From NCBI GenBank assembly GCA_949524905.1, contig CATINC010000013.1, positions 1 through 64,000 of the forward strand: DNA of 64,000 bases, read 5' to 3'. The stretch comes from Opitutia bacterium UBA7350 (GTDB lineage: Bacteria > Verrucomicrobiota > Verrucomicrobiia > Opitutales > Coraliomargaritaceae). The first letter of the stretch is position 1. Each line of letters opens with the position of its first letter. Shown here in pieces: positions 8,868-18,098 of this stretch. The translations under genes and the position numbers were made by a program. Under the pieces are notes generated by a model. The model saw only the letters and a program-made list of their open reading frames with translations. It was not told the DNA's origin and ran no database searches.

Positions 8868-11057
8868 CTAGCGCAAAAAAGCCTCGTGCAGACCTCCATC
8901 GACGTTGAAAACGATTCCCGTGGTTTTAGATGATTTATCACTCGACATAAAATAGATCGCCTCGGCCTGATCTTCAGGCGTGATAGGTTCATTTGTCAGC
9001 GTGCGGCTTGCATAGAACCGCGCCAACTTAAGCCGAAGATCTTCGGTTGATTCTTCCTCAGAGTAATCAATAGCGTACTTAGCGAGAGAGGCCATCACGC
9101 GGTCGCGAGGAAACATCTGCGAACCCTTTACGACCGTTGCAGGTGCGACCGCATTTACGCGAGCGTAGGGTGCGAGTTCGACTGCCAGTTCGCGGACCAC
9201 ATGGTTGGCAGCCGCCTTGGAGGAATCATAAGCAACCGAGCCTTTCTTTGACACGACGGCATTCACCGAAGTGGTTATCACTACAGAGCTTTTTAAGTGG
9301 GCACCCTGTTGCTGAAAAATAGCTTTGGCGGCATCTGAGACTAAGTAGGGCCCGATTGCATTCACCTTGTAAACGAGCTCCCATTGTTGGGTAGAGAATT
9401 CTCCATCCACATTGGGTGCTAAGAAAATACCAGCAGTCAGAGCAACAACATCAATGCCACCAAAGGCGTAAATGGCCTCATTGTAACAAGCCTCGATACT
9501 GGCGGTATCGGTGATGTCGATAGCGGAGGCGATCACATTACCGCATCCCGAGATGCCTGAACCTGCAACCCCAATCCCCACACCGACCTCTGCTTCAATT
9601 TCATTTGCGGTGACTTGCGCAGCCTCAGCATCCAGATCCGCACACACTATATGCGCACCCTCACGGGCAAATCGAAAGGCAGTCTCTTTACCGATTCCAG
9701 AACCAGCTCCAATGATCACGACTACCTTACGCGCAAATTCCTTTTCCTTGGGCATGCGTTGCAGTTTTGCTTCCTCAAGTAACCAATACTCAATATCGAA
9801 CGCTTCCTGTCGTGGCAGACCAATATAGGTATCAATTGCCTCCGCCCCTCGCATCACTCCGATAGCACAATTATAGAATTCCGCAGTTACGCGAGATTCA
9901 GATTTATTTTTACCGAAGGCAATGAGGCCTAAACCGGGAATTAAAATAACCGTGGGGTTGCAGTCACGCATTGCAGGTGAATCCGAGTGCTTACATGACT
10001 CGTAGTATTCAGCGTAGTCCGCACGGTACTGATCTAGGCCCGCTAGAATGAGTGACCTCAACGCATCGAGATCATTTGTTGCCGGATCCCAATCTACAAA
10101 CATAGGTTTTATTTTAGTCCGCAGGAAATGGTCTGGGCAGGAAGTACCAATTTCAGCCAATCGTTTGGCATCCGCGGAATTCACAAATTCAAGTACCGTC
10201 GCATCGCGGTGAACTGTTCCGATAAAACGCGTCTTTTGCGAAACTGCCCCACGCAGAAATGGCAGAAGCTTAATGGTCATTTCCGCTGCATCCGCATCGC
10301 TGGGTGAAGTATATTTCTGGCCCCCAAAGGTCTTCTCCTTGCGATCCCTTGAAGCAATGTAAGCCCCTGCTTTTTCAATCAAATCAAGCGTTAACTCATA
10401 GCAAGCCTTGTCGTCGTCCGCCCAATTAATGAGACCGTGCTGCCCCATATTGATCCCAACACATGCCTTATTTTCTTGATAGACGGCCTGCATTTTTAAT
10501 CCCAAATCAAATCCAGGGCGTTGCCAGCGAAGATACGCTAAGGTGTCTCCATAAATTTCTTTAGTTAATGCCTCCGAGTTTTTACAGGCTGCTATCGCGA
10601 TGAAGGAAATGGGATGCATGTGGTCGACATGCTTTGCACCGATAAAACTATGCAAGGGAGTGTCGATAGAAGACGGTCGTGGATTCAAATTAAAAGTCGT
10701 GTGCGGATACATCTGCACCATTTGATCCTCGATGGCCGTCTTTACTCCGTTTGGTTCAGCGTCGGCATAAATCGACTGTAAAGCTAGTAGTTTCTTCTGA
10801 TACAGAGAGGAAAAATTTGCCAGTCTAGAAGTACGCAAGTCCCCGCCTGACCCCTTTACCCACAAAACCTCTGCTTGCTCTCCAGTGAGTGGATCGGTTT
10901 CCATCAACTTAGAGGAGGTATTGCCGCCACCCGTGTTGGTTATGCGTTGATCATCACCCAATATATTCGAGCGATAAACCAAGCGCTCTTGCGCAGACAG
11001 CGAGTCCGCCTGTTGGTCATTCCAGTTGTCATTTACAAACTTGTATTTAGATTTCAT
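8868..11057 (-). CDS. rhaDE: Bifunctional rhamnulose-1-phosphate aldolase / lactaldehyde dehydrogenase (RhaD-RhaE fusion)
   Basis: A 729-residue fusion. The N-terminal half is a class II aldolase (TGGGNTSSK at 42-50; histidines in AKHVDHMHP at 141-149 and GQHG near 207). It splits rhamnulose-1-phosphate into dihydroxyacetone phosphate and L-lactaldehyde. The C-terminal 280 residues are a short-chain dehydrogenase with the NAD-binding glycine motif GAGSGIGKE near 451 and the catalytic YDSSK near 609. Known fusions of this architecture oxidise L-lactaldehyde to lactate. The gene heads a minus-strand unit with the class II aldolase downstream and diverges from the DeoR regulator and rhamnulokinase. 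No rhamnose isomerase gene is present in the window. Confidence 0.95.
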   Translation of the reverse strand: MKSKYKFVNDNWNDQQADSLSAQERLVYRSNILGDDQRITNTGGGNTSSKLMETDPLTGEQAEVLWVKGSGGDLRTSRLANFSSLYQKKLLALQSIYADAEPNGVKTAIEDQMVQMYPHTTFNLNPRPSSIDTPLHSFIGAKHVDHMHPISFIAIAACKNSEALTKEIYGDTLAYLRWQRPGFDLGLKMQAVYQENKACVGINMGQHGLINWADDDKACYELTLDLIEKAGAYIASRDRKEKTFGGQKYTSPSDADAAEMTIKLLPFLRGAVSQKTRFIGTVHRDATVLEFVNSADAKRLAEIGTSCPDHFLRTKIKPMFVDWDPATNDLDALRSLILAGLDQYRADYAEYYESCKHSDSPAMRDCNPTVILIPGLGLIAFGKNKSESRVTAEFYNCAIGVMRGAEAIDTYIGLPRQEAFDIEYWLLEEAKLQRMPKEKEFARKVVVIIGAGSGIGKETAFRFAREGAHIVCADLDAEAAQVTANEIEAEVGVGIGVAGSGISGCGNVIASAIDITDTASIEACYNEAIYAFGGIDVVALTAGIFLAPNVDGEFSTQQWELVYKVNAIGPYLVSDAAKAIFQQQGAHLKSSVVITTSVNAVVSKKGSVAYDSSKAAANHVVRELAVELAPYARVNAVAPATVVKGSQMFPRDRVMASLAKYAIDYSEEESTEDLRLKLARFYASRTLTNEPITPEDQAEAIYFMSSDKSSKTTGIVFNVDGGLHEAFLR

Positions 11058-11082
11058 TTCGAAATTTGGATATTTTTGGATA

Positions 11083-11095
11083 AAATACAGTATTT
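11083..11095. promoter_or_regulatory. Palindrome in the rhaDE/deoR intergenic region, candidate operator
   Basis: AAATAC-A-GTATTT is a perfect 13-base palindrome 26 bases upstream of the rhaDE start and 88 bases before the DeoR-type gene. It is a plausible binding site for that regulator. A TATTAT box is present at about 11151-11156 ahead of the plus-strand genes, but no convincing -35 accompanies it. Confidence 0.35.
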
Positions 11096-11182
11096 AGCAT
11101 CTTATTCCCCCTATAAACCAATTAAATCAACAAATTACAACATATTTCTTGCTATTATGGATAAATTTTAAAACCTTAAAAC

Positions 11183-11944
11183 ATGCTCGCTCCAGAAAGA
11201 CAGCAACAAATCCTCAGTCACTTGGAAGCGCAAGGTGTTGTTCGTACCATCTCATTGGCCAAAGCGATGGAGGTGACCGATGAAACCATTCGCCGCGACC
11301 TTCAAGTGCTTGAGGCGGAGGGGAAACTAGTGCGGGTACACGGAGGCGCCAGCAACCAGAAAAACCCCTTTGAACTTCGCTCCTTTAACGAGCGTCGAAA
11401 TCTCAACATTGAAGCTAAAAAAGCTATCGCTCAAGCAGCTCTCACGCTCATTCAACCACACCACACCTACGCCTTCGATAGTAGCACGACTGCTTTAGCT
11501 TTAGTGGACCTCCTACCCAATCAACCGTATCGTGTCATCACCAACGCTCATGCGGTCTTAGAAAATTTAAAACACAAGGAAGCAATTGAGCTCGTCGCAA
11601 CCGGAGGGCGCTATCATTTAAAGACGAATACCTACACGGGCGGCGATAGCCTGCAAGCATTGAGCCGCCACAAGGTGGATGTCGCCTTTATCTCCTGCAT
11701 TGGGTTTGATGCAGAACGTGGTGCAAGTGAGGGCTTTGAAGCACAGGCGACCTACAAGGAAAACCTGGTACAATTAGCAGAGAAAGTCGTACTCTTAATG
11801 GATTCCAGTAAGATGCAGCTACAATCCGAGTATTTCTTCGCACCCGTAGAGCAAATCGACCACATCATCACGGATCGTGAATTAGATCCCTCCGCAGAAG
11901 CTGCCATCCGGGCGCGTGGCCGAGAATTGACGATTGCGGACTAA
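11183..11944 (+). CDS. DeoR-family transcriptional regulator (likely rhamnose regulator)
   Basis: A 253-residue DeoR-type protein. The N-terminal winged helix-turn-helix (1-56; PERQQQILSHL, TISLAKAMEVTDETIRRDLQVLEAEGKLVRVHGGA) is the family signature. The C-terminal sugar-phosphate sensor domain (about 75-235) contains DSSTTALALVDLL, ITNAHAVLENL and DSSKM. Such regulators usually repress sugar operons and respond to a phosphorylated intermediate. The gene lies between divergent rhaDE and co-oriented rhamnulokinase (36-base gap), so control of rhamnose catabolism is the natural inference. Confidence 0.93.
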   Translation: MLAPERQQQILSHLEAQGVVRTISLAKAMEVTDETIRRDLQVLEAEGKLVRVHGGASNQKNPFELRSFNERRNLNIEAKKAIAQAALTLIQPHHTYAFDSSTTALALVDLLPNQPYRVITNAHAVLENLKHKEAIELVATGGRYHLKTNTYTGGDSLQALSRHKVDVAFISCIGFDAERGASEGFEAQATYKENLVQLAEKVVLLMDSSKMQLQSEYFFAPVEQIDHIITDRELDPSAEAAIRARGRELTIAD

Positions 11945-11979
11945 GCCAATTTTCTAAACTGAGATTATAACTAACAAGT

Positions 11980-13461
11980 ATGAGCCAAAAAAAAGTTTAC
12001 CTAGCAGTTGATTTAGGAGCCGGCAGTGGTCGAGTGCTCGCAGGTGAGTTTGATGGTCGGCGTATTGAACTCCATGAAATTAATCGTTTTGAAAATGTGC
12101 CAGTACAGCTTCCGAGTGGGTGGCATTGGAACATCACCGAGCTTTACCAAAATATCTTAGAGGGTCTCAAGCTTGCTGCCGAAAACTATGGCGATGCTGT
12201 CATCAGCCTGGGCATCGACACTTGGGGGGTGGATTATGGCCTCTTTGACAAAGACGGTCGCATGCTGGGTTTACCCTACCAATACCGTGATAGCCGAACC
12301 GACGGAATTATGGAAACGGTATTTAAAGGCATCTCTAAAATGGAGATTTACCAAGCCACCGGCATCCAGTTCATGTTTTTTAACTCTCTCTACCAGCTTT
12401 ACTCAGAAGTCGTGCGTGAAAATCCCGCACTTGAACAGGCAGAGGACCTACTTTTTATGCCGGACATTATTGGATACTGGTTGACGGGCAACAAGACCCA
12501 GGAGCGAAGCATCGCCAGTACAAGCCAGCTTTATAATCCTAGCAAAGGAGACTGGGACTATCCCTTGATTGAAACACTGGGTCTGCCACGTAAGTTATTT
12601 AAAACGATCAGTGACCCCGGTACCGTGCTCGGTACGCTGAGCGAGCATGTCGCAGGGGATACCGGGCTGGAAAAGGTAAAAGTCATCACCGTGGCGGGAC
12701 ACGATACCGGAAGTGCAGTGGCGGCGGTTCCCAGCAAAGCAAAGACGCCTGCCTATCTAAGCAGCGGGACTTGGTCTTTAATGGGACTGGAGCTCGAAAA
12801 ACCCGTGATCAACGAAGATTCCTTTGCCGATGAATTTACCAATGAACTCGGTGTTAATGGAAAGATTCGTTACCTTAAAAACATCTGCGGTTTATGGCTC
12901 ATTCAGGAATGCAAACGCCATTGGCAGGCACAGGGCGAAGATCTCCCATACAGTCGTATGGCCTCTCTTGCCGCCGATGCCCCACCCTTCCACTCTCTAA
13001 TTGATCCCGACGACTCAAGTTTTGCCAAAGCTGGAGATATGCCAGAGAAAATTCAAAACTACTGTCGTGAAAAAGGGCAACCTGTCCCTGAAAGCAAAGG
13101 AGCTATCATTCGCACAATTTATGAGAGCCTCGCCCTTCGCTACGCCAGTGTTTGGGAACGATTGATGAAGTATACTGAGACCCCACCCGATAGTCTGCAT
13201 ATTGTCGGCGGCGGTTGTCAGGATAAGCTCCTCAATCAATTTGCCGCCAACGCCATTGGCATCACCGTTAAAGCAAGCCCCGTGGAGGCAACTGGCTTAG
13301 GTAATATCCTCGTACAGCTGCTCGCTGACGGAACCATAGAAAATCTCCAAGAAGGTCGAGAAGTGGTGGTAAACTCTTCCATCGTAGAAGTTTTTAAACC
13401 GATCGATCAAGCCCCCTGGACCAAAGCCAAAGCAAAATTTGCTAGTCTCACCGAAGTATAA
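11980..13461 (+). CDS. rhaB: Rhamnulokinase (FGGY carbohydrate kinase)
   Basis: A 493-residue FGGY-family sugar kinase that phosphorylates L-rhamnulose with ATP to rhamnulose-1-phosphate, the substrate of the RhaD domain encoded next door. Visible motifs are the ATP-binding AVDLGAGSGRVLAGEFDG at the N-terminus, the hexokinase-type DTWGVDYGLFD, AGHDTGSAVAAVP, SSGTWSLMGLE, and the C-terminal IVGGGCQDKLLNQ. The length matches RhaB. It lies 35 bases downstream of the DeoR gene and 42 upstream of mqo, so a three-gene plus-strand transcript is possible. Fuculokinase activity cannot be excluded by eye, but the RhaDE partner favours rhamnulose. Confidence 0.93.
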   Translation: MSQKKVYLAVDLGAGSGRVLAGEFDGRRIELHEINRFENVPVQLPSGWHWNITELYQNILEGLKLAAENYGDAVISLGIDTWGVDYGLFDKDGRMLGLPYQYRDSRTDGIMETVFKGISKMEIYQATGIQFMFFNSLYQLYSEVVRENPALEQAEDLLFMPDIIGYWLTGNKTQERSIASTSQLYNPSKGDWDYPLIETLGLPRKLFKTISDPGTVLGTLSEHVAGDTGLEKVKVITVAGHDTGSAVAAVPSKAKTPAYLSSGTWSLMGLELEKPVINEDSFADEFTNELGVNGKIRYLKNICGLWLIQECKRHWQAQGEDLPYSRMASLAADAPPFHSLIDPDDSSFAKAGDMPEKIQNYCREKGQPVPESKGAIIRTIYESLALRYASVWERLMKYTETPPDSLHIVGGGCQDKLLNQFAANAIGITVKASPVEATGLGNILVQLLADGTIENLQEGREVVVNSSIVEVFKPIDQAPWTKAKAKFASLTEV

Positions 13462-13503
13462 TAAAACCCTAAGAAATTTTTACTGCCCTCGCCCACGATA
13501 CTC

Positions 13504-15009
13504 ATGAAAAGCCACGCACATATTGAAGACCCAGATGTCATCCTCATTGGCAGCGGTATCATGTCCGCGACCCTCGGAGCCATGCTCAAGGAATTAGACC
13601 CCAGCCTGCGGATTCAACTCTACGAATTGACCGAGGAGCTTGCGCTTGAAGCCTCAAACGGATGGCACAATGCTGGCACCGGACACGCCGGTTTGTGTGA
13701 ACTGAGCTATACTCCCGACTACGGACCTGACGGAGAAGTTGAGATCAGCAAAGCCATTGAGATCTGTCATCAATTTCAGCACTCGCTGCAATTCTGGGGT
13801 CATACGATACGAAGCGGAATGCTGACACAACCGGAGGAATTTATTCAGGCAGTACCGCACTTAAGTTTTGTTTACGGACAGGAACAGGTAGACTTTCTTC
13901 GCTCACGGCATCGTCAAATGAGCCGGCACCATTTTTTTAAGGAGATGGAATACACCGAGGATCGTGCGACCATATGCAAATGGGCACCTTTGATCCTAGC
14001 AGGCCGCGCTCCTGAGGAGCCAGTAGCAATGACTCGTGTAATGAACGGGACTGATGTGAACTTTGGGGCATTGGCCAGCAAATTGACCCATTGGTTGGGC
14101 GAGCAAGAGGGATGTGGCTTTGCGACCTCTCATCGAGTGAAGGATCTCAAAAAAAGCAATGGGCGTTGGCAGCTGCAAATTGAAGCCATTGCAAACAAGC
14201 GCCAATTCACCAACAGCGCGAAATTTGTTTTTATCGGAGCGGGTGGCGGAAGTTTGCCGCTCTTACAAAAATCGGGCATTGCAGAAGCAAAAGGCATCGG
14301 CGGATTTCCCATCGGGGGCCAATGGTTGATTTCGGAAAAACCTGAATTAATCGAGCAACACCACGCCAAGGTCTACGGTATGTCGCCTGGAGCGGCTCCG
14401 ACCATGGCAGTACCGCATCTCGACACCCGCATCATTGACGGTAAGCAATCCCTCCTCTTCGGCCCCTACGCTGCTTGGACTTCAAAATTTTTGCATGAGC
14501 GTGGTAGCTTTTTAGATTTACCCGGATCCATTCGTACGGATAACCTTGCTTCACTTATTAAAGTTGGCATCGCCAACATCCCACTCATGCGCTACCTTAT
14601 TCAGCAAGGTACTCAAAGTATGAAGACACGCATGGGAGAACTGCGGAATTTTTATCCCGATGCCAAAACCGAGGACTGGAAATTGATTGATGCCGGCATT
14701 CGAGTGCAGGCGATCAAGAAAGAAGATGGAGACGCAGGCATCGTTCATTTTGGAACTGAGGTCATCACCGATCAGACAGGCAGTCTTTCTGCCTTACTGG
14801 GTGCTTCTCCAGGCGCTTCGGTCTCGACTAACATTATCCTTGAAGTCATAAAAAAATGCTTTGCCGAAACTCTCGCAACGGAGTCCGGACAAGAACGTAT
14901 GCAACAAATGATTCCATCCAACAACGAAGACCTGCAACCTGCAGAAATGGAAACGCGGCAAGCTACATTAAACCAAGCCGCGCTCGAGGCACTGCAACTA
15001 ACCCATTAA
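13504..15009 (+). CDS. mqo: Malate:quinone oxidoreductase
   Basis: A 501-residue FAD-dependent membrane-associated enzyme that oxidises malate to oxaloacetate and passes electrons to quinone. The N-terminus has the dinucleotide-binding VILIGSGIMSATLGAML (13-29). The family-typical blocks EASNGWHNAGTGHAGLCE (48-65), MNGTDVNFGALA, FIGAGGGSLPLLQ, FGPYAAWTSKFL and GASPGASVS are all present, and the length is normal. It co-exists with NAD-linked Mdh about 6 kb away. Together they could run malate oxidation in either redox direction. It may be co-transcribed with rhaB, although it belongs to central metabolism. Confidence 0.95.
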   Translation: MKSHAHIEDPDVILIGSGIMSATLGAMLKELDPSLRIQLYELTEELALEASNGWHNAGTGHAGLCELSYTPDYGPDGEVEISKAIEICHQFQHSLQFWGHTIRSGMLTQPEEFIQAVPHLSFVYGQEQVDFLRSRHRQMSRHHFFKEMEYTEDRATICKWAPLILAGRAPEEPVAMTRVMNGTDVNFGALASKLTHWLGEQEGCGFATSHRVKDLKKSNGRWQLQIEAIANKRQFTNSAKFVFIGAGGGSLPLLQKSGIAEAKGIGGFPIGGQWLISEKPELIEQHHAKVYGMSPGAAPTMAVPHLDTRIIDGKQSLLFGPYAAWTSKFLHERGSFLDLPGSIRTDNLASLIKVGIANIPLMRYLIQQGTQSMKTRMGELRNFYPDAKTEDWKLIDAGIRVQAIKKEDGDAGIVHFGTEVITDQTGSLSALLGASPGASVSTNIILEVIKKCFAETLATESGQERMQQMIPSNNEDLQPAEMETRQATLNQAALEALQLTH

Positions 15010-15012
15010 AAC

Positions 15013-15034
15013 CTGCAGCTACTTATGTAGCTGC
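15013..15034 (-). terminator. Terminator between mqo and the ribosomal cluster
   Basis: An 8-bp perfect stem (15015-15022 with 15027-15034) with a 4-base loop lies 21 bases beyond the rplQ stop and 5 bases beyond the mqo stop. On the minus strand it is followed by AGGTTTTAAT, a short T run. It probably ends the long ribosomal transcript and may serve mqo as well. Confidence 0.6.
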
Positions 15035-15055
15035 CTGCACGCTGCCAGGATAAAA

Positions 15056-15688
15056 CTAAGACTCCTTTTTAGACTCCGAATCTTCAGCCGCCTCGCTTGA
15101 TTCTGTTTCGGTTTCGGGAGCTTCAGCTTCTGGTCCGTCTTCGGGAGCCGCTTCCTCTGCTTCGGCTTTAGGCTCAGCTTCGGGGGCTTCTGCTTCCGGC
15201 GTTTCTGCCTCAGCATCAGACTCTAATTTTCCCTCTTTAGCTTTTGCTTTAGAAGTGGCTTTGGCTTTAGGAGCAGCTTTGCGTTTAGGCTTTTCGTAGC
15301 CCTCGTCAGAAGCATCAATCAGTTCGATGAGCGCCATTTCGGCAGCATCACCGATTCGTTGTCCTATTTTGTAGATCCGAGTGTAACCGCCTGGGCGTTG
15401 AGCAAATTCTGAGGCACGCTCATCAAAGAGCATTGCCACTGCTTTCTTATCGCGCACTCGTGCGACTGCAAGGCGACGGTAGTGGAGCTTGCGAGCCGCA
15501 TCATTTGCTTGATCTGCCTTTTTAGCGAGGGTGATAACCTTCTCAATAAAGGGGCGCAAAGCTTTGGCTTTGCTGAGGGTAGTTTCAATTCGTCCGTGGG
15601 TGATCAAAGCAACCGAGAGGTTACCCATCATTGCGGCGCGATGCGGGCCGGTGACCCCAAGGACGTGTCGTCTTTTACTGTGGCGCAT
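15056..15688 (-). CDS. rplQ: Ribosomal protein L17 with long acidic C-terminal tail
   Basis: Residues 1-127 are a standard L17 (MRHSKRRHVLGVTGPHRAAMMGNL; TRIYKIGQRIGDAAEMALIEL), a large-subunit protein at the exit-tunnel side. The usual bacterial protein ends near residue 125. Here it runs to 210: residues 131-154 are Lys/Ala-rich, like a histone-type tail, and 155-210 are almost wholly Glu, Ala, Pro, Ser and Thr. The tail is strongly acidic and low in complexity. It is the last gene of the ribosomal block, after rpoA, the usual order. Similar tails occur on other proteins of the block. Confidence 0.96.
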   Translation of the reverse strand: MRHSKRRHVLGVTGPHRAAMMGNLSVALITHGRIETTLSKAKALRPFIEKVITLAKKADQANDAARKLHYRRLAVARVRDKKAVAMLFDERASEFAQRPGGYTRIYKIGQRIGDAAEMALIELIDASDEGYEKPKRKAAPKAKATSKAKAKEGKLESDAEAETPEAEAPEAEPKAEAEEAAPEDGPEAEAPETETESSEAAEDSESKKES

Positions 15689-15721
15689 TGGTGTAAAACG
15701 TTTCGGTTATTGCTGGTGTTC

Positions 15722-16726
15722 CTAGAATTGGTCGGGGCCATTATCGAGCAGGCGCTCGTCAATTTGCTTACCGAGGGACAAGCCGAGTTGCTCGAGCTTA
15801 TCTTTGATTTCATTGAGAGATTTTTTACCGAAGTTGCGGTATTTGAGCATTTCTTGCTCAGACTTCATTGCCAGTTCACCGACCGTGGTGATATTAGCGT
15901 TGTTGAGACAATTAGCGGCACGCACTGAAAGCTCAATTTCATTGACGCTCATATTGAGAAGCTTGCGGAGACGATTTTGTTCTTCGCTAACCTCATTGCT
16001 GTCGGTATCAAAGTTTATTTCCTCTTCAGAAACTTCGTCGAAGACATCCAAGTGGTGTTTTAGGATTGCTGCGCTTTCCTTAAGAGCATCGTCTGGGGTG
16101 ATGCGTCCGTCGGTAGTTACCTCCAGAATGAGTCGGTCGTAGTCCATTGATTGACCCACCCGGGTGTTTTCAACAGAATATTTTACCAATTTGACGGGTC
16201 CAAAAAGAGAATCAATGGCAATAACGCCAATCGCTTGATCTTCCTTTTTGTTGTCGTCACCAGCGCAATAACCACGTCCTACGCGGACTTCCAATTCTGC
16301 ATGGAAGCGCTTCTTGCGGTCAAGGTTGCAAATAATTTGATCTGGGTTGATAACCTCGATCCCCGAAACTTCCTGGATATCGGCTGCAGTCACGGGACCG
16401 TCACGGGTGATGTCAATTGTCATGCTGACCGCATCACGGCTTTCAGAGACAAGGAGCACCTTTTTGAGGTTGAGAACGATATCAGTGACATCTTCAACAA
16501 CTCCGTCGATGCTTTGGAATTCATGTTGTACTCCGTCGATTTTGACGGATGAGATAGCAGCACCTTCGATAGAGCTGAGGAGCACACGGCGGAGGGAATT
16601 GCCAATTGTGTGTCCATACCCAGCCTCGAAAGGCTCAGCTTGGAAGGTTGCGTAGGTGTCTGTTGCGGTATCTTCGACCTTAACAAGACGGTTGGGTAAT
16701 TCGAATTTTCCTAGGCGCTTTGGCAT
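15722..16726 (-). CDS. rpoA: RNA polymerase alpha subunit
   Basis: A 334-residue alpha subunit. The N-terminal dimerisation and assembly domain (about 15-235) contains GYGHTIGNSLRRVLLSSIEGAA. The C-terminal domain (about 255-320), which contacts UP elements and activators, shows LNMSVNEIELSVRAANCLNNANITTVGELA and KSLNEIKDKLEQLGLSLG. Length and order (rpsD, rpoA, rplQ) are typical of bacteria. It starts at an ATG without a Shine-Dalgarno, like most genes of this block. Confidence 0.98.
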   Translation of the reverse strand: MPKRLGKFELPNRLVKVEDTATDTYATFQAEPFEAGYGHTIGNSLRRVLLSSIEGAAISSVKIDGVQHEFQSIDGVVEDVTDIVLNLKKVLLVSESRDAVSMTIDITRDGPVTAADIQEVSGIEVINPDQIICNLDRKKRFHAELEVRVGRGYCAGDDNKKEDQAIGVIAIDSLFGPVKLVKYSVENTRVGQSMDYDRLILEVTTDGRITPDDALKESAAILKHHLDVFDEVSEEEINFDTDSNEVSEEQNRLRKLLNMSVNEIELSVRAANCLNNANITTVGELAMKSEQEMLKYRNFGKKSLNEIKDKLEQLGLSLGKQIDERLLDNGPDQF

Positions 16727-16798
16727 GATATTCTTGGTTGATAAATTGAAGGAGAAGCGAGTCGAGAAGAGCGGGTTTAGAGCTTTTTCGAAGTCTTA

Positions 16799-17418
<620 letters not shown>

Positions 17419-17466
17419 TGTTTATTCTGCGAACGATTAAATGAGTGTCGGGGTGGCAGAATCACC

Positions 17467-18069
17467 TTAGACACGACGACGTTTTGGAGCACGGCACCCA
17501 TTGTGAGGAACGGGGGTCACGTCGATGATCTCAGTGACAATCATGCCCATAGATTGAAGCGCGCGAACGGCGGAGTCGCGACCCATCCCGGGGCCGTTAA
17601 GTTTAACAACCACCTCTTTCATGCCGTGAGACATGGCAGTACGTCCGGCATCCTGCGTAACGACCTGTGCGGCGTATGCAGTGGATTTTCGGGAACCGCG
17701 GAAGTTACATTTACCAGCGCTGGACCAAGAGATGACATTACCGCGAGGGTCGGCAAAAGTCACCTTGGTGTTATTGAAAGTTGCGAGCACATTAACAACG
17801 CCAACGGTTATGTTTTTACTGCCTTTAGCGCGGCGAATCTTGACACCTTCAAGGTCGCTTTTAAGGAGATCTTCGGCGGTTTCTTCTTTTTTAGCAGGTG
17901 CTTCTTTAGCTTCAGCATCGGTAGCGTCTGCGTCTTTTGCGGGGACTTCCTCGGCTGCAGGTGCTGCTTCAGTTACCTTAGCCTGAGGTTTTTCTTCTGC
18001 GATGACCTCAGGAGCAGGTACTGCAGTTTCGTTCGTCTCTTCTTCGTTGGTTTCGTTCTCTTCGCTCAT
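17467..18069 (-). CDS. rpsK: Ribosomal protein S11 with acidic N-terminal extension
   Basis: S11 proper starts near residue 78 ([19 protein letters not shown]) and ends normally with [13 protein letters not shown], a platform protein of the 30S subunit. Ahead of it are about 75 residues of Glu, Ala, Thr, Pro and Lys with no hydrophobic core (for example [30 protein letters not shown]). This makes the protein 200 residues instead of about 130. No later start is convincing, because the extension stays in frame without stop and no other ATG or GTG lies near residue 75. It is the only tail in the block placed at the N-terminus. Confidence 0.95.
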   Translation of the reverse strand: MSEENETNEEETNETAVPAPEVIAEEKPQAKVTEAAPAAEEVPAKDADATDAEAKEAPAKKEETAEDLLKSDLEGVKIRRAKGSKNITVGVVNVLATFNNTKVTFADPRGNVISWSSAGKCNFRGSRKSTAYAAQVVTQDAGRTAMSHGMKEVVVKLNGPGMGRDSAVRALQSMGMIVTEIIDVTPVPHNGCRAPKRRRV

Positions 18070-18098
18070 ATTAAAAATGGTTTGCGTCGTTTCCTAGC

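Noticed and set aside
13462-13503. Possible terminator between rhaB and mqo
   Set aside because: The 42-base gap has no stem-loop of useful length, so read-through is more likely.
15080-15240. Apparent short DNA repeat (CTTCGGCTTC-like units) suggesting a CRISPR or microsatellite
   Set aside because: It is coding sequence for the Glu/Ala/Pro tail of L17; the repeats are irregular and have no spacers.
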